A stretch of DNA of 64,000 nt from CAMEON01 sp045531965 (GTDB lineage Bacteria; Bacillota; Clostridia; Oscillospirales; CAG-272), in contig JAZSFA010000097.1 in the NCBI GenBank assembly GCA_045531965.1, positions 20,393 to 84,392 on the forward strand. The letters run 5' to 3'. The first letter of the stretch is position 1. Every line of letters starts with the position of its first letter. Positions 56,901 through 63,796 of the stretch are shown one piece after another. The notes under the pieces are model-generated. The model saw only the letters and a list, made by a program, of their open reading frames with translations, was not told the origin of the DNA and ran no database searches. A program made the translations under genes and the position numbers.

Positions 56901-58908
56901 CAGGTGTCGCCTGAACAGTCAGACTTTGACCGACCCTTACAATGGCTTCCTCAAGAGTTACCTGTCCGCCATGTGTAGCTTCTATGATAACCTGTACGTA
57001 TTCCAGACGAATATGAGGATACTTTCCTTCCGAGGGAGAAAGGGTTGTCAACTGCCATTGATCTGCGTCCCACGCAAGGGTATCCGTATAAAAATCCGTG
57101 CGACTGAGATCAGCATAGGTACAAGCGCTGTATATACTCTCGCTATGACCCACGGGTTGTCCATTTTCAAAAATATGGCCATCCGCGCAATAATAGGCAT
57201 TGACGACACTATCGTCAAACATAGCATAAGGGACAAGACCATCCGCTTTGTAGTCACCTTTGCCAAAGCCGTTCATGTAGATGTTTCCGGCGGCAAAGCT
57301 GTTTTGGATCATGCCTTTAAACTCCAAATATCCTGCAAGACCGCCGACATATGGTCTTGTGAAGAAGACTTTGGGGGCAGTCACCGTAAGCTCAACCGCG
57401 GCAAAGGATTCCGAAATGAGACTTTGGGAGCAGCCCACAAGACCGCCGGCATACAACTCACGTTCTTCAGACGGAGAAACGCGGATCTCACCGATCGCAT
57501 AGCATGATTCGACAGAACCAGCCTCATACAATTGTCCAACAAGACCGCCAACCATGGTATCATAGTCGGAACGTAGGTCTACTTCAATGATAAAATCCCG
57601 AACACCGAGATTTTGGATGCCTCCCGAAACCTGGCCGAAAAGCCCGATGTAGGGGGTGTTCATAACAGGTGCAGTGATTTTGAAATGATGTACCGTATAC
57701 CCTGCCCCGTCAAAATGTCCTCCGAAGGCGCAACGAGACGAAAGGCTTTCTTTCATATCCAATCCAATGCCGATCGGCATCCATTCCAGCCCACCCAGGT
57801 CAATATCGTTTGCCAACTCATAATATTTATTCGCCTGACCATTGTGGGCGAGTTCTGCAAGATATGCCAGTTCAGCGCCGCTACTGATCATATAGGGATC
57901 GTTGGCTGTTCCCGTTCCTCTCGAAAAGCTTTGAGCGACGTCTCCGTTCCACACGTTTTTTGAAACAGGCTCTGTAGCGGTAAAGAACGCTGTTACCGTA
58001 CGGTCTTCCGCCCCCATAGTGAGGGTCAGTTTCGTTTCACGGCTAATCAAGGTATTACCGTCAAGCCAACCGAAGAAATAGTATCCTTCCTCAGCCTGTG
58101 CCTCAAGCGTCACTTCCGTACCCGCCCCGATCAGCTGAGACGAGGAGACCTGACCGTATTTGTCGGGAGATGCCACCACGTTCAAAGCATACAGCGGAGG
58201 CAAAGGCTGCTGTTCAATAAAGACCAACCCGCAGTAGGCACAATGAACTCCCTCGGTAAGACCGGGTGTTCCGTGCGCGGGTGGTACGGCGGGACTGACG
58301 ACTTCTTGATGTCCTAGAGCGGGAAGCGTTTGATAGGTGGTATAGTCGCAGCGCGTACAAGTGACATACGCCTCATGCCCCACCTCCGTACAGGTTGCCG
58401 CTTGACCTTCATGGGTCACTTCATCGTGCCCTAACGGCGCAAGAGGTTCTGTTTCTTCCTCGCCGCATAGCAGGCAAGCACGCGTTCTTTCCCCTGACGT
58501 AGTACAGCTGGCCGATGAAACAGTTTTCCAATCGTCAAAGCTGTGCGAACAGCTTGGAGTCGATGGCTCTGTGACAGCATCGGTGAAGACTTCCGTGTCC
58601 TCTTCCGTCATACCTTCCGTGATCATTTCTGTACAAGTTTCAAAGGGCTCCTCAGTTGACTCCTCAGACGACACTTCGGAGGGATCTGCGGTAGGTTCCT
58701 CGGTAAGATTTTCAGAAGAGGTATCGAAAGACGGCTCGGTAGGTTCTTCAGTCGTTTCTATGGTATCATTTTCTTCTGTAAGCGTAGTTATACACTCGCT
58801 GAACGCCTCTGTAGATGCCTCAGAATCCTTATGGCATGAGGGTAAGAAGCAACACACCGTAATAATCACAATCAATAAAAGCTCCAAAGCCAAAAGTTTT
58901 TTTAACAT
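50962..58908 (-). CDS. Giant lipoprotein with four GLUG/InlB-like modules
   Basis: 2648 residues from the ATG at 58908, behind AGGAGG. A longer start at 58968 falls inside the promoter -10. The lipobox is LPSC near residue 25. An acidic Ser/Thr/Glu-rich linker (about 30-140) leads to a Cys-x-x-Cys module (about 145-260). Four modules then begin near residues 320, 860, 1450 and 2190, each with the header W-[ND]-G-x-x-x-x-x-F-x-x-G-x-G-T-x-x-[ND]-P-Y and a run of GLUG repeats (GGLVGYN, then NCYA). They are separated by groups of InlB-like repeats ending FLGWY or FDGWY and ARY. GLUG repeats are known from IgA1-protease-type and adhesin proteins. No protease motif is visible, so an adhesin or scaffold is likely. 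Confidence 0.85.
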   Translation of the reverse strand: MLKKLLALELLLIVIITVCCFLPSCHKDSEASTEAFSECITTLTEENDTIETTEEPTEPSFDTSSENLTEEPTADPSEVSSEESTEEPFETCTEMITEGMTEEDTEVFTDAVTEPSTPSCSHSFDDWKTVSSASCTTSGERTRACLLCGEEETEPLAPLGHDEVTHEGQAATCTEVGHEAYVTCTRCDYTTYQTLPALGHQEVVSPAVPPAHGTPGLTEGVHCAYCGLVFIEQQPLPPLYALNVVASPDKYGQVSSSQLIGAGTEVTLEAQAEEGYYFFGWLDGNTLISRETKLTLTMGAEDRTVTAFFTATEPVSKNVWNGDVAQSFSRGTGTANDPYMISSGAELAYLAELAHNGQANKYYELANDIDLGGLEWMPIGIGLDMKESLSSRCAFGGHFDGAGYTVHHFKITAPVMNTPYIGLFGQVSGGIQNLGVRDFIIEVDLRSDYDTMVGGLVGQLYEAGSVESCYAIGEIRVSPSEERELYAGGLVGCSQSLISESFAAVELTVTAPKVFFTRPYVGGLAGYLEFKGMIQNSFAAGNIYMNGFGKGDYKADGLVPYAMFDDSVVNAYYCADGHIFENGQPVGHSESIYSACTYADLSRTDFYTDTLAWDADQWQLTTLSPSEGKYPHIRLEYVQVIIEATHGGQVTLEEAIVRVGQSLTVQATPDMACQFLGWYRGDAQISTAIAYTYKPSGSDKLTARFDHIDYTVNLTCNQEGVEMSGGGAYHYLDEVTLYAPESEDYAFLGWYCGETLISETATYSFEMPMEDLIYEARYLPLVMLDARPNASSFGTCTAGKRAYGGEYVSLTAEPFEGYTFVGWFDGNLCVSREAVYSFYMPDDDVSLVAGFTATQNLLLNIWDGSIAEGFVDGRGTAEDPYLISTGAELAFFAHVINDRVGRYYNQHYRLVNDIDLGGLAWEPIGSATKAFTGTFHGDGFVISNFVITSSEDATGNYFGLFGYVEGTIENLGIENFSIHTVGKAGGLVGYLYRGTVRNCYAKNGEISAYTAGGLVGYGEKCTIETSYADCTVQASREAPENVNNITVYAGGLIGYLNGQVVNCYALGDVTAIISGMSNYPCAYAGGLVGTQYNGNVTNAYAAGNVTALAPKSAKYSKAYAYGLAVSATNGVALGHVTAEGYSCFVSAVTGGKTNVYGFEGQQLTKNGEPYTDRSATLLPKETLEGLTFFTETLTWSSEIWNMAYRPLQSGCLLTLSICDQLFALYEQVFVTSLGGGTVNYTDLLCRHTTVPLMALPNAGYRLVGWYINDQLVSSEETFLYTPTGSVQITAVFEIIDYSITLTPSVEGLDCLSGCGTGYHYGDDITINAKTVDGYAFLGWYIDGALYAAEQTVSFSMPARDLTLEARYYPYYDLSVKSNEDSFGLVTGGWDMAYETQCVTVSAAPNEGYVFFGWFADGVLLCEDPTYTFCMPPQDFELIARFTSRISIPGEPWDGKPAIGFSGGRGTAEDPYLISSPGELAFLSLVLQDYASKSLYSHQYYQLTCSLDLGGHEWTSIGFTEGKNGTPFAGHFDGNGYTIANFKPAMANNGLFGDLEGTIKNVRVENFDIFFDGDRGYVGGLVGYNNGGTISNCSVVGKASGQYGYFGGLVGFNLGTITDSYAWITADDISFAGGLVGYNGGTIQRCYTRTEMTSQKKIGGLAVLNEGTITDCRADVSLTASDKDASSNTKATLWIAGLVVENRGLVSRSEAFGEIYATNYGYVGGLVGYNRVFNHEIGIVQNCKADVQITVDYCSYTGGLVGYNASTITESYAMGKLYMPTYHKYGTYDSETALGGLVGCHAQGEITDCFATDDVGGAAQYLGGLIGINESAVLRCYASGKVYSTARPESKQQLLAGLVAMNRGSLSDCLAMGDVIHPYAALSDLVGPVVSYFNPLGSITNCYRSDDQIIEADSTLAKIDENGILVSAKQLSSPEFYMTSLFWSKEVWQLQQVDGDQLPGLDHQPVTYHQVWVSPAIGGAANLSEAIVHKNGTAVLIAIPNTGYAFIGWYMNGMLISNQRIFEMAITEDVSMTPVFERSAYSVTVIPTYEGIAHITGQGDAYGLGDSVTLTATEAEGYAFLGWYSKNRQLSDAMSYTFSMPAAGVIIEARYAKYYDLTIAPNDEAQGTVITVDVGYEGQSVTVSAVPMDGYVFDGWYVGDKSVSRQMEYTFIMPSDHYSLVAVFISKELARETDIWDGSIASGFGGGEGTQENPYLIYTGAELAYLSLHISEYGDKCFRLMNDIDLNGLVWTPIGYTYSAFEYPFSGYFDGNGHVIYHLTIRDSVPREQGGLFGFSKGYIINLGLEDCDVVHSRLTKSNDFGCLVGRNHGTVVDCYATGNITLSTNISNANGDGEFYVGGLVGQNRGYVHNTYANVGISIMNQLYNQYRYSNFVAGGLVGYNEGEVADSFAWGEVTNKTLYAQTYAGGLVGINAKEGKISRCFAHGGVGAYALYQERNPGAYAGGLVATNMGSIADCYATGDVMGETHGNFQYIADHVYAGGLIGSSTGTVVNCYALGDVSGSVYDDVYVGGLIGRAYDASIQNCFAFGNVIGSYGYSDFVYCYGIGGLIGEQENSEVVNCYRYEGQKLVKSCGHAISLPGEDHVTEITLDQYDDSDFYTDLLGWDSGVWKIKGLCLEEGYGPVLIRQK

Positions 58909-58966
58909 ATAGACCTCCTGATATGACAAAAACGGAAGATAAATGTATAGAATTACAGTATAAAAC

Positions 58967-58995
58967 ATTATATCACTAAGGTGTCAAAAAGTCAA
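58967..58995 (-). promoter_or_regulatory. Promoter of the GLUG lipoprotein gene
   Basis: TTGACT (58990-58995), 17-bp spacer, perfect TATAAT (58967-58972), minus strand. Confidence 0.8.
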
Positions 58996-59047
58996 CCCTT
59001 GCGACTCTTTAGCGCGTCAAACGATTCCGCCAAATTGAAAAAAAGAG

Positions 59048-59077
59048 AAAAAGAGACGGCAAATGCCATCTCTTTTT
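59048..59077 (-). terminator. Terminator of the flavin reductase-like gene
   Basis: 13-bp stem with one T-G pair (59048-59060 with 59065-59077), loop AAAT on the plus strand, T run on the minus strand. Confidence 0.8.
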
Positions 59078-59087
59078 CCATGCTCGG

Positions 59088-59645
59088 TCATTTGAGTTTC
59101 TTACCGTCAGAAAATGCCTGACCGACAGATTCACCCACACGTCGGTAAGCGTGTGTTACGCTATCATAAATAATAGGATCTAACTTCTGAACAGCAATCC
59201 TGCCCTGCTCATCCAATATGCTTTCATCCGCCGATACATTGATAATTTGTCCCACACAAATTCCGTCTTCATTAAATTTGTTCAGCCGACATTCCACCGT
59301 CATGGGAAGCTCCTGGATGATCGGTGCATTGACAAACGCACTTTGAGTGGTATGGAAACCGGCTCTTTCGCATTTGTCGGGAACATCGTTAGCGGAAACG
59401 ATCCCTACGTAATCGCAAGGCACAACGGTTGCCGCTGTCGCGAAGCTGACAGTAAAAGCGCCGTTTTTCTTGATGTTTTCGGTAGTTTTATGGTCATCTG
59501 CCAGACAGACCATAACTTGATTGGTGTCGTAAATACCACCCCAAGCGGCGTTCATCACATTGGGGACACCGTTTTCGTCATACGTCCCGATCATCAACAC
59601 AGGCATAGGGTAAAGCCATGTTTTGGCTCCGAAATTTTTTCTCAT
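59088..59645 (-). CDS. Flavin reductase-like FMN-binding protein
   Basis: 185 residues, FMN-binding split-barrel family (flavin reductase-like domain). The N-terminal segment KTWLYPMPVLMIGTYDENGVPNVM and the later FTVSFA and CDYVGIVSAND are typical. Relatives bind FMN and reduce flavins or act as small oxidoreductases. I place the start at 59645, six bases after GGAG; two ATGs upstream (59651, 59657) overlap that ribosome site. The gene is monocistronic on its strand. The 176 bases between it and the next gene show no clear promoter. Confidence 0.85.
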   Translation of the reverse strand: MRKNFGAKTWLYPMPVLMIGTYDENGVPNVMNAAWGGIYDTNQVMVCLADDHKTTENIKKNGAFTVSFATAATVVPCDYVGIVSANDVPDKCERAGFHTTQSAFVNAPIIQELPMTVECRLNKFNEDGICVGQIINVSADESILDEQGRIAVQKLDPIIYDSVTHAYRRVGESVGQAFSDGKKLK

Positions 59646-59821
59646 ATTCATCTCCATTCTGCCGTTATCAGCGGCAAAAATATATTCAAAAATTCGGCTA
59701 TATCGTTAAATAAAATGGACTGATCCCATTTTGGGGAGAATATTGCGTACAGCCGTTTACATAGGATTAGAACGCTTAACCTTCACGCTAAGCTTCTTTC
59801 TTCCCTTGCACGTCGATAAAA

Positions 59822-60721
59822 CTATTCGTCTTCTATACTTTCATTACTGTTCTCTTCCTGCTGATCCAGTTTAAAAATCCGAAGAGTATTCCGATAGATC
59901 TGTGCTTCCACCGCGTCATAAGGCTCGCCTCTGAGTTCAGCAATTCTTCTGATGACCGCAGGCAGAATCAATGATGTGTTGCATAGCTTTTTGCGATCCT
60001 TGTCAGAGACGATCTGCTCGGAGATTTTCGGCAGGACATAGGGGGCATCCGTTTCCACCAATAAGCTTGTCAAGGGCACGTTTGCAACCGTGTCTTGAAG
60101 CGCCCGACCTTCCGCTGTATCATCCAACAAACGTCCACCAACGCCCAAAGCCAGTCCCAGGGCGATGTACTTTTCTGCCAACTTATGATCGCCCACAAAG
60201 CAATGCGCCACACCCCCGTGAAGCATATTCTTGTATCGCTTCAAAATTCGAAGTCCATCGCGATCCGCTTTACGAATATGCAGAACCAAGGGCAGATTCA
60301 ATTGATCTGCCAGCTTCAGTTGATATATGAACCATCGCTTCTGACGAAAACGGTGCTGCTTTTTGCGCTTGTAATGATAGTCCAGTCCGGTTTCTCCAAT
60401 GGCGATGATGGGATAGCTTTCAGCATATTCCCTGACTTTTTCCCGTTTTTCCCAAGGCACATGGATACATCGGGTAGGATGTACTCCCAGCGCCATCCAA
60501 GCAAAATCACGATGCGCGGATACAAAAGCAGCTTGATTTTCGATTTGATCAAAGCCGATAGACGGCTCAATGAACCCCATGATTCCTTGCTGGCGCATGC
60601 TTGAAATCAACGTTTCTTTATCCGCATGATCAACCGCAAAGGTCTCGTCCTTCGCCCCAAAATACGGAATATTCGCACGAAATCGGGGGTGTGCATAATG
60701 TGCGTGTGAATCAATGATCAC
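59822..60721 (-). CDS. TatD-family metal-dependent hydrolase
   Basis: 299 residues, about 40 longer than typical TatD proteins. Motifs in order: IIDSHAHYAH at the start (HxH), ALGVHPTR near residue 98, AIGETGLDYHY near 127 (metal Glu), PLVLHIRKADRD near 163, GVAHCFVGD near 188, and LLVETDAPYVLP near 233. TatD proteins are 3'-5' DNases involved in DNA repair and turnover. It starts with GTG at 60721, nine bases after GGAGG, and lies 15 bases behind the SGNH gene, forming a two-gene operon. Confidence 0.88.
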   Translation of the reverse strand: MIIDSHAHYAHPRFRANIPYFGAKDETFAVDHADKETLISSMRQQGIMGFIEPSIGFDQIENQAAFVSAHRDFAWMALGVHPTRCIHVPWEKREKVREYAESYPIIAIGETGLDYHYKRKKQHRFRQKRWFIYQLKLADQLNLPLVLHIRKADRDGLRILKRYKNMLHGGVAHCFVGDHKLAEKYIALGLALGVGGRLLDDTAEGRALQDTVANVPLTSLLVETDAPYVLPKISEQIVSDKDRKKLCNTSLILPAVIRRIAELRGEPYDAVEAQIYRNTLRIFKLDQQEENSNESIEDE

Positions 60722-60736
60722 AGGTTGTCGCCTCCT

Positions 60737-61438
60737 TTATAATAAAGCCAACACATCCGCTGACAGAGATTTCATTCCTTCGGCATTGGGATGAAAACCG
60801 TCTATGGTATCAAAGGGCTTCGCGTATCTATACAAGTCTATCACGCGGCAACGATACTTTTCGGCACAGAGGCGTATTATCTCACAATACTCTTCTATGT
60901 GTATACCGCCAAACTTGTAGGGGAAAAGATAAGTATCTTTTTTTGTACACATACTCACAGGCAAGGTAAAGCACCAGATTTCTGCCGAAGGATACCGCGA
61001 AATCAGCTTTTCGAGCATTTTTTGATACGCAACAGAAAAAATCGAAATGTCCTCATGATCTGACGGATCGTCAGGCATAAGTTTCATGCCGTGCCCCCAA
61101 TCGTTGGTACCCATGAAAACCATGATCACATCCGGCATCATACCGTTTCTGTCCAGAGCGGAGGTTCTTTCGTCACTGCATCCATACGAAGGGTATAGAC
61201 AGTTTCGATGCCGGCATACCATACTCCCGGAAAACGAATGGTTAACAAGCAGTTCCCCATCAAGGCTTCGAATTACCTGCCCCCACCATGTATCCTCGGG
61301 AGAGAAAATATCAGCTTGTAATTTATTCAAGCCTTCATAGAAAGCCGCATCCTCCGGTTCGGTATATCCTTCAAGGGTACTGATAGAATCGCCCAAAATC
61401 GAAAACAGCGGACGATGATCTTTATTTTTCATTTTCAT
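60737..61438 (-). CDS. SGNH/GDSL-type esterase-like hydrolase
   Basis: 233 residues, no signal peptide. The four family blocks are visible: SILGDSISTLEG near residue 13 (nucleophile Ser), NHSFSGS near 65 (oxyanion Gly/Ser), VFMGTNDWGHG near 105 (Asn) and DGFHPNAEG near 215 (Asp-x-x-His). Likely a cytoplasmic esterase or lipase-like enzyme; in carbohydrate-degrading bacteria such proteins often remove acetyl groups from sugars. AGGAGG lies directly before the ATG. Promoter at 61478-61506. Confidence 0.85.
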   Translation of the reverse strand: MKMKNKDHRPLFSILGDSISTLEGYTEPEDAAFYEGLNKLQADIFSPEDTWWGQVIRSLDGELLVNHSFSGSMVCRHRNCLYPSYGCSDERTSALDRNGMMPDVIMVFMGTNDWGHGMKLMPDDPSDHEDISIFSVAYQKMLEKLISRYPSAEIWCFTLPVSMCTKKDTYLFPYKFGGIHIEEYCEIIRLCAEKYRCRVIDLYRYAKPFDTIDGFHPNAEGMKSLSADVLALL

Positions 61439-61477
61439 GTTTCCCTCCTCATGTTTTACGGTGATGATACGATAATT

Positions 61478-61506
61478 ATTATATCAAAAGAAGGTGGAAG
61501 TGTCAA
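61478..61506 (-). promoter_or_regulatory. Consensus promoter of the SGNH-tatD operon
   Basis: Perfect TTGACA (61501-61506), 17-bp spacer, perfect TATAAT (61478-61483), minus strand. Confidence 0.85.
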
Positions 61507-61602
61507 TATTTTTTCAGGAGCAATCTGTTTTTTGAACAGCATGTTTGTTTTCTTTTGCTTAAACGATTGATTGAAAAAGTTTCATGTTTTTTCAAAAATC
61601 CC

Positions 61603-61631
61603 TTGCTTTTTTCAAAAAACTGTGATATAAT
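61603..61631 (+). promoter_or_regulatory. Promoter of tRNA-Ser
   Basis: TTGCTT (61603-61608), 17-bp spacer, perfect TATAAT (61626-61631), 28 bases before the tRNA 5' end. Confidence 0.75.
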
Positions 61632-61659
61632 ATGTAAGTCGTTTGACTTTCATTCATAC

Positions 61660-61750
61660 GGAGGTGTATCGAAGTGGTCATAACGGTCTCGACTCGAAAT
61701 CGAGTGACGGGTAAAACCGTCCGTGGGTTCGAATCCCACCGCCTCCGCCA
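61660..61750 (+). tRNA. tRNA-Ser (anticodon CGA)
   Basis: 91 bases including encoded CCA. The acceptor stem GGAGGTG pairs with CGCCTCC, the anticodon stem is CTCGA/TCGAG with loop CTCGAAA (anticodon CGA, reading UCG), there is a long class-II variable arm, and the T arm is GTGGG/CCCAC with TTCGAAT. It is a single gene with its own promoter and terminator. Confidence 0.95.
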
Positions 61751-61757
61751 ACAAAAA

Positions 61758-61792
61758 ACGCACTTTTGTCTACCGACAAAGGTGCGTTTTTT
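61758..61792 (+). terminator. Terminator of tRNA-Ser
   Basis: 13-bp stem ACGCACTTTTGTC / GACAAAGGTGCGT (one T-G pair), loop TACC, T run. Confidence 0.85.
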
Positions 61793-61811
61793 GATTGAAG
61801 TATACCTTTGA

Positions 61812-62093
61812 CAAATTCAGAAAAAACATACAGATCAAGCTGTTTTTTCTCTGACCGCCCCCGCCCTTGGCAATCCTTTCTCCCTGTATCTGACAACCGA
61901 TAGCGGGGAAGTCCCCGTGGAGCATACCCTTGGCGAAGGCAGAACGGTTTCCGTGACTTTTGACGCCGATACCTGCTCGGATTGGCAAAGAAACTCGGAT
62001 AATGAATTTGTCAGAGTCGTGTTTTGGTATGCGTTTGAAGCCTCTGAACTCACCCCGGTGTGGTTTAACTTGAAATGTGAACAAAATGCTTGA
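61812..62093 (+). pseudogene. C-terminal remnant of an unidentified gene
   Basis: Open frame of 93 codons ending in TGA at 62091, with no in-frame start codon, no ribosome site and a stop just before it. From codon 14 on (LTAPALGNPFSLYL and on to VVFWYAFEASELTPVWFNL) the composition is that of a normal beta-rich protein end. It begins directly behind the tRNA terminator, so it looks like the 3' stump of a gene cut by a rearrangement at the tRNA locus. The family is not recognised. The promoter of the next gene overlaps its stop codon. Confidence 0.5.
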
Positions 62094-62118
62094 CATATGC
62101 TTCGAATGGTGCTATAAT
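62090..62118 (+). promoter_or_regulatory. Consensus promoter of zinc-finger-like lipoprotein gene
   Basis: Perfect TTGACA (62090-62095), 17-bp spacer, perfect TATAAT (62113-62118). Confidence 0.85.
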
Positions 62119-62184
62119 GCAGACAAAGAAAGCAATTGGTTAAAAAATAGAGACGTTCAATAAACTAAATCGGAGGAAACTCAG

Positions 62185-63720
62185 ATGAAAAAAGGATTGC
62201 TTATCGTCTTGTCTCTTGTCATGATCCTGAATTTTGCAGGCTGTGGCCAAGCAAATACCGTGGAAATCGTTAAATGCCTGTATTGCGGTGAGAGCAACGC
62301 GACGGACGCGAACTTCTGTGCCTACTGCGGAAAGCCCTTCGTGCTGTCGGATGACGGAACAACTGCCAATAGCTCGTCCGTCACGGGCAAAGATGAAACC
62401 GACAATGAAGGATCCACTAACGGCGAAAATGAGCCTCTTCCCCCGGAAGATCTTTACGTCATGCAAAATTCAGGCGCGAAGGACGTCCATTACGGCAGCA
62501 ATATCTGTATTGACGGTGACATGATCTACCTGGGCTATTACGGCAGCCTCTACGTTTTCTGCGGCAATGAGGTGGCGACCTATGCAGGCGGCGGCGCGAC
62601 CATGTCGTCTATGGCCGAAATCTATTTGTATAATGGCTATGTCTACTATGCCAACCAATCCAATCATTGCATCTATCGCATGAGCGTGGCTGACGGCAAA
62701 CGTGAGGCCGTATTGTCGGATATTGGAGATATCCAAAATACCTTTATGCTCAAAAATATTCTGTTTGTTGAAAGTGATGTGACTGACAGAAGCAACAATG
62801 TTATATATACATTGAATCTGGATACACTGGAAAATAAAGAGTTGATTCGCGATGACAGACCTTACCAGTTGATTCAAATCGACAACGATCATCAGTTATT
62901 AATGAGCGATACAGACGGTAAAACTCTTCGATTGCTTCGTATGAACGCCATCGACGGAAAGGCAGAAGAACTGTGGAGTATGAACGTTCTCGAAAGTATC
63001 TTTTACGTAACACCCAAAACAGAGGGGCCATACATATATTTTAGAATCTCAGGATTTGACGAAAGCGGCGAGGATGTCTCGGTTTATTATAAATTCAACC
63101 AAGAAAACTACATTGCCGAACGCTCCACCCGTGATGAGTATAACAATATAAGCAACGGGCCAAATGATGATTATGAATGGCAGTACTATTTGGCTTGGGG
63201 CTCCAACAACCTGTGCCGCGAGCATAAGGAAACCGGGGTGCAGGAGCTTCTTCTCAGGAGTGGCTCCGGTCAGCGAGAAGAAGGCGAAACAGTTGCCAAA
63301 ACCTATGCCATCAATGAGATCATATATGCCGACGATACACGCATCATCTTCCAAAGATCCAGAATGGCAGACGGCTTGGAAAGGTCTGTCTGGATGGTGG
63401 ACTCCGACGGCAATAACCTGATAGAGCTGATCCGCAAGGAGTACCACGCCAATGAACCCGAACCTTACCCCACAGGTACACCCGGCGTTTCGGGCGGTAG
63501 TTCAGGCAACGCAGGCTCATCCTCGGACAGCCCCGCCGTAGGCACCAAGACCTGCGCCCTGTGTGAGGGCGACGGACGCATCACCTGCTACTACTGCAAG
63601 GGCAGCGGAAAAGGCCCCACCATTGACGTGATGGGCATCCCCACAGAGCAAGGCTGCACCTACTGTGGAAGTGCCGGTTGGCGCCTTTGCTCCGGTTGCG
63701 GCGGCCGAGGTGAAAAGTAA
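62185..63720 (+). CDS. Lipoprotein with zinc-ribbon, beta-propeller-like and DnaJ-type Cys motifs
   Basis: 511 residues; CGGAGG lies before the ATG. The lipobox is FAGC with Cys at residue 20. A zinc-ribbon-like pair CLYCGE ... CAYCGK follows at about 31-53. After an acidic linker, residues about 90-430 form a repetitive beta structure (YNGYVYYANQSNHCIYRMSVADGK) like the DUF5050 propeller-type domain. A Gly/Ser linker (about 430-455) leads to a tail with four Cys-x-x-Cys motifs, CALCEGDG, CYYCKGSG, CTYCGSAG and CSGCGGRG, the pattern of the DnaJ zinc-binding domain. All of this would lie outside the membrane. The function is unknown. Confidence 0.8.
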   Translation: MKKGLLIVLSLVMILNFAGCGQANTVEIVKCLYCGESNATDANFCAYCGKPFVLSDDGTTANSSSVTGKDETDNEGSTNGENEPLPPEDLYVMQNSGAKDVHYGSNICIDGDMIYLGYYGSLYVFCGNEVATYAGGGATMSSMAEIYLYNGYVYYANQSNHCIYRMSVADGKREAVLSDIGDIQNTFMLKNILFVESDVTDRSNNVIYTLNLDTLENKELIRDDRPYQLIQIDNDHQLLMSDTDGKTLRLLRMNAIDGKAEELWSMNVLESIFYVTPKTEGPYIYFRISGFDESGEDVSVYYKFNQENYIAERSTRDEYNNISNGPNDDYEWQYYLAWGSNNLCREHKETGVQELLLRSGSGQREEGETVAKTYAINEIIYADDTRIIFQRSRMADGLERSVWMVDSDGNNLIELIRKEYHANEPEPYPTGTPGVSGGSSGNAGSSSDSPAVGTKTCALCEGDGRITCYYCKGSGKGPTIDVMGIPTEQGCTYCGSAGWRLCSGCGGRGEK

Positions 63721-63753
63721 CCGAGAATCAAACCAATTTTTGATGGTTTTCCC

Positions 63754-63782
63754 TTGACATTCTCCCATCTTTGTATTATAAT
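63754..63782 (+). promoter_or_regulatory. Consensus promoter before the truncated fucI-like frame
   Basis: Perfect TTGACA (63754-63759), 17-bp spacer, perfect TATAAT (63777-63782). No ribosome site or start codon follows in a sensible place. Confidence 0.75.
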
Positions 63783-63796
63783 ACCCTTATTATTTT

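Noticed and set aside
59658..59821. Small RNA or gene between the flavin reductase-like and tatD genes
   Set aside because: No promoter, terminator or ORF with a ribosome site could be seen.
61660..62093. Integrated element bounded by tRNA-Ser
   Set aside because: No integrase, no repeat of the tRNA 3' end and no mobile genes within the window; only a gene stump is seen.
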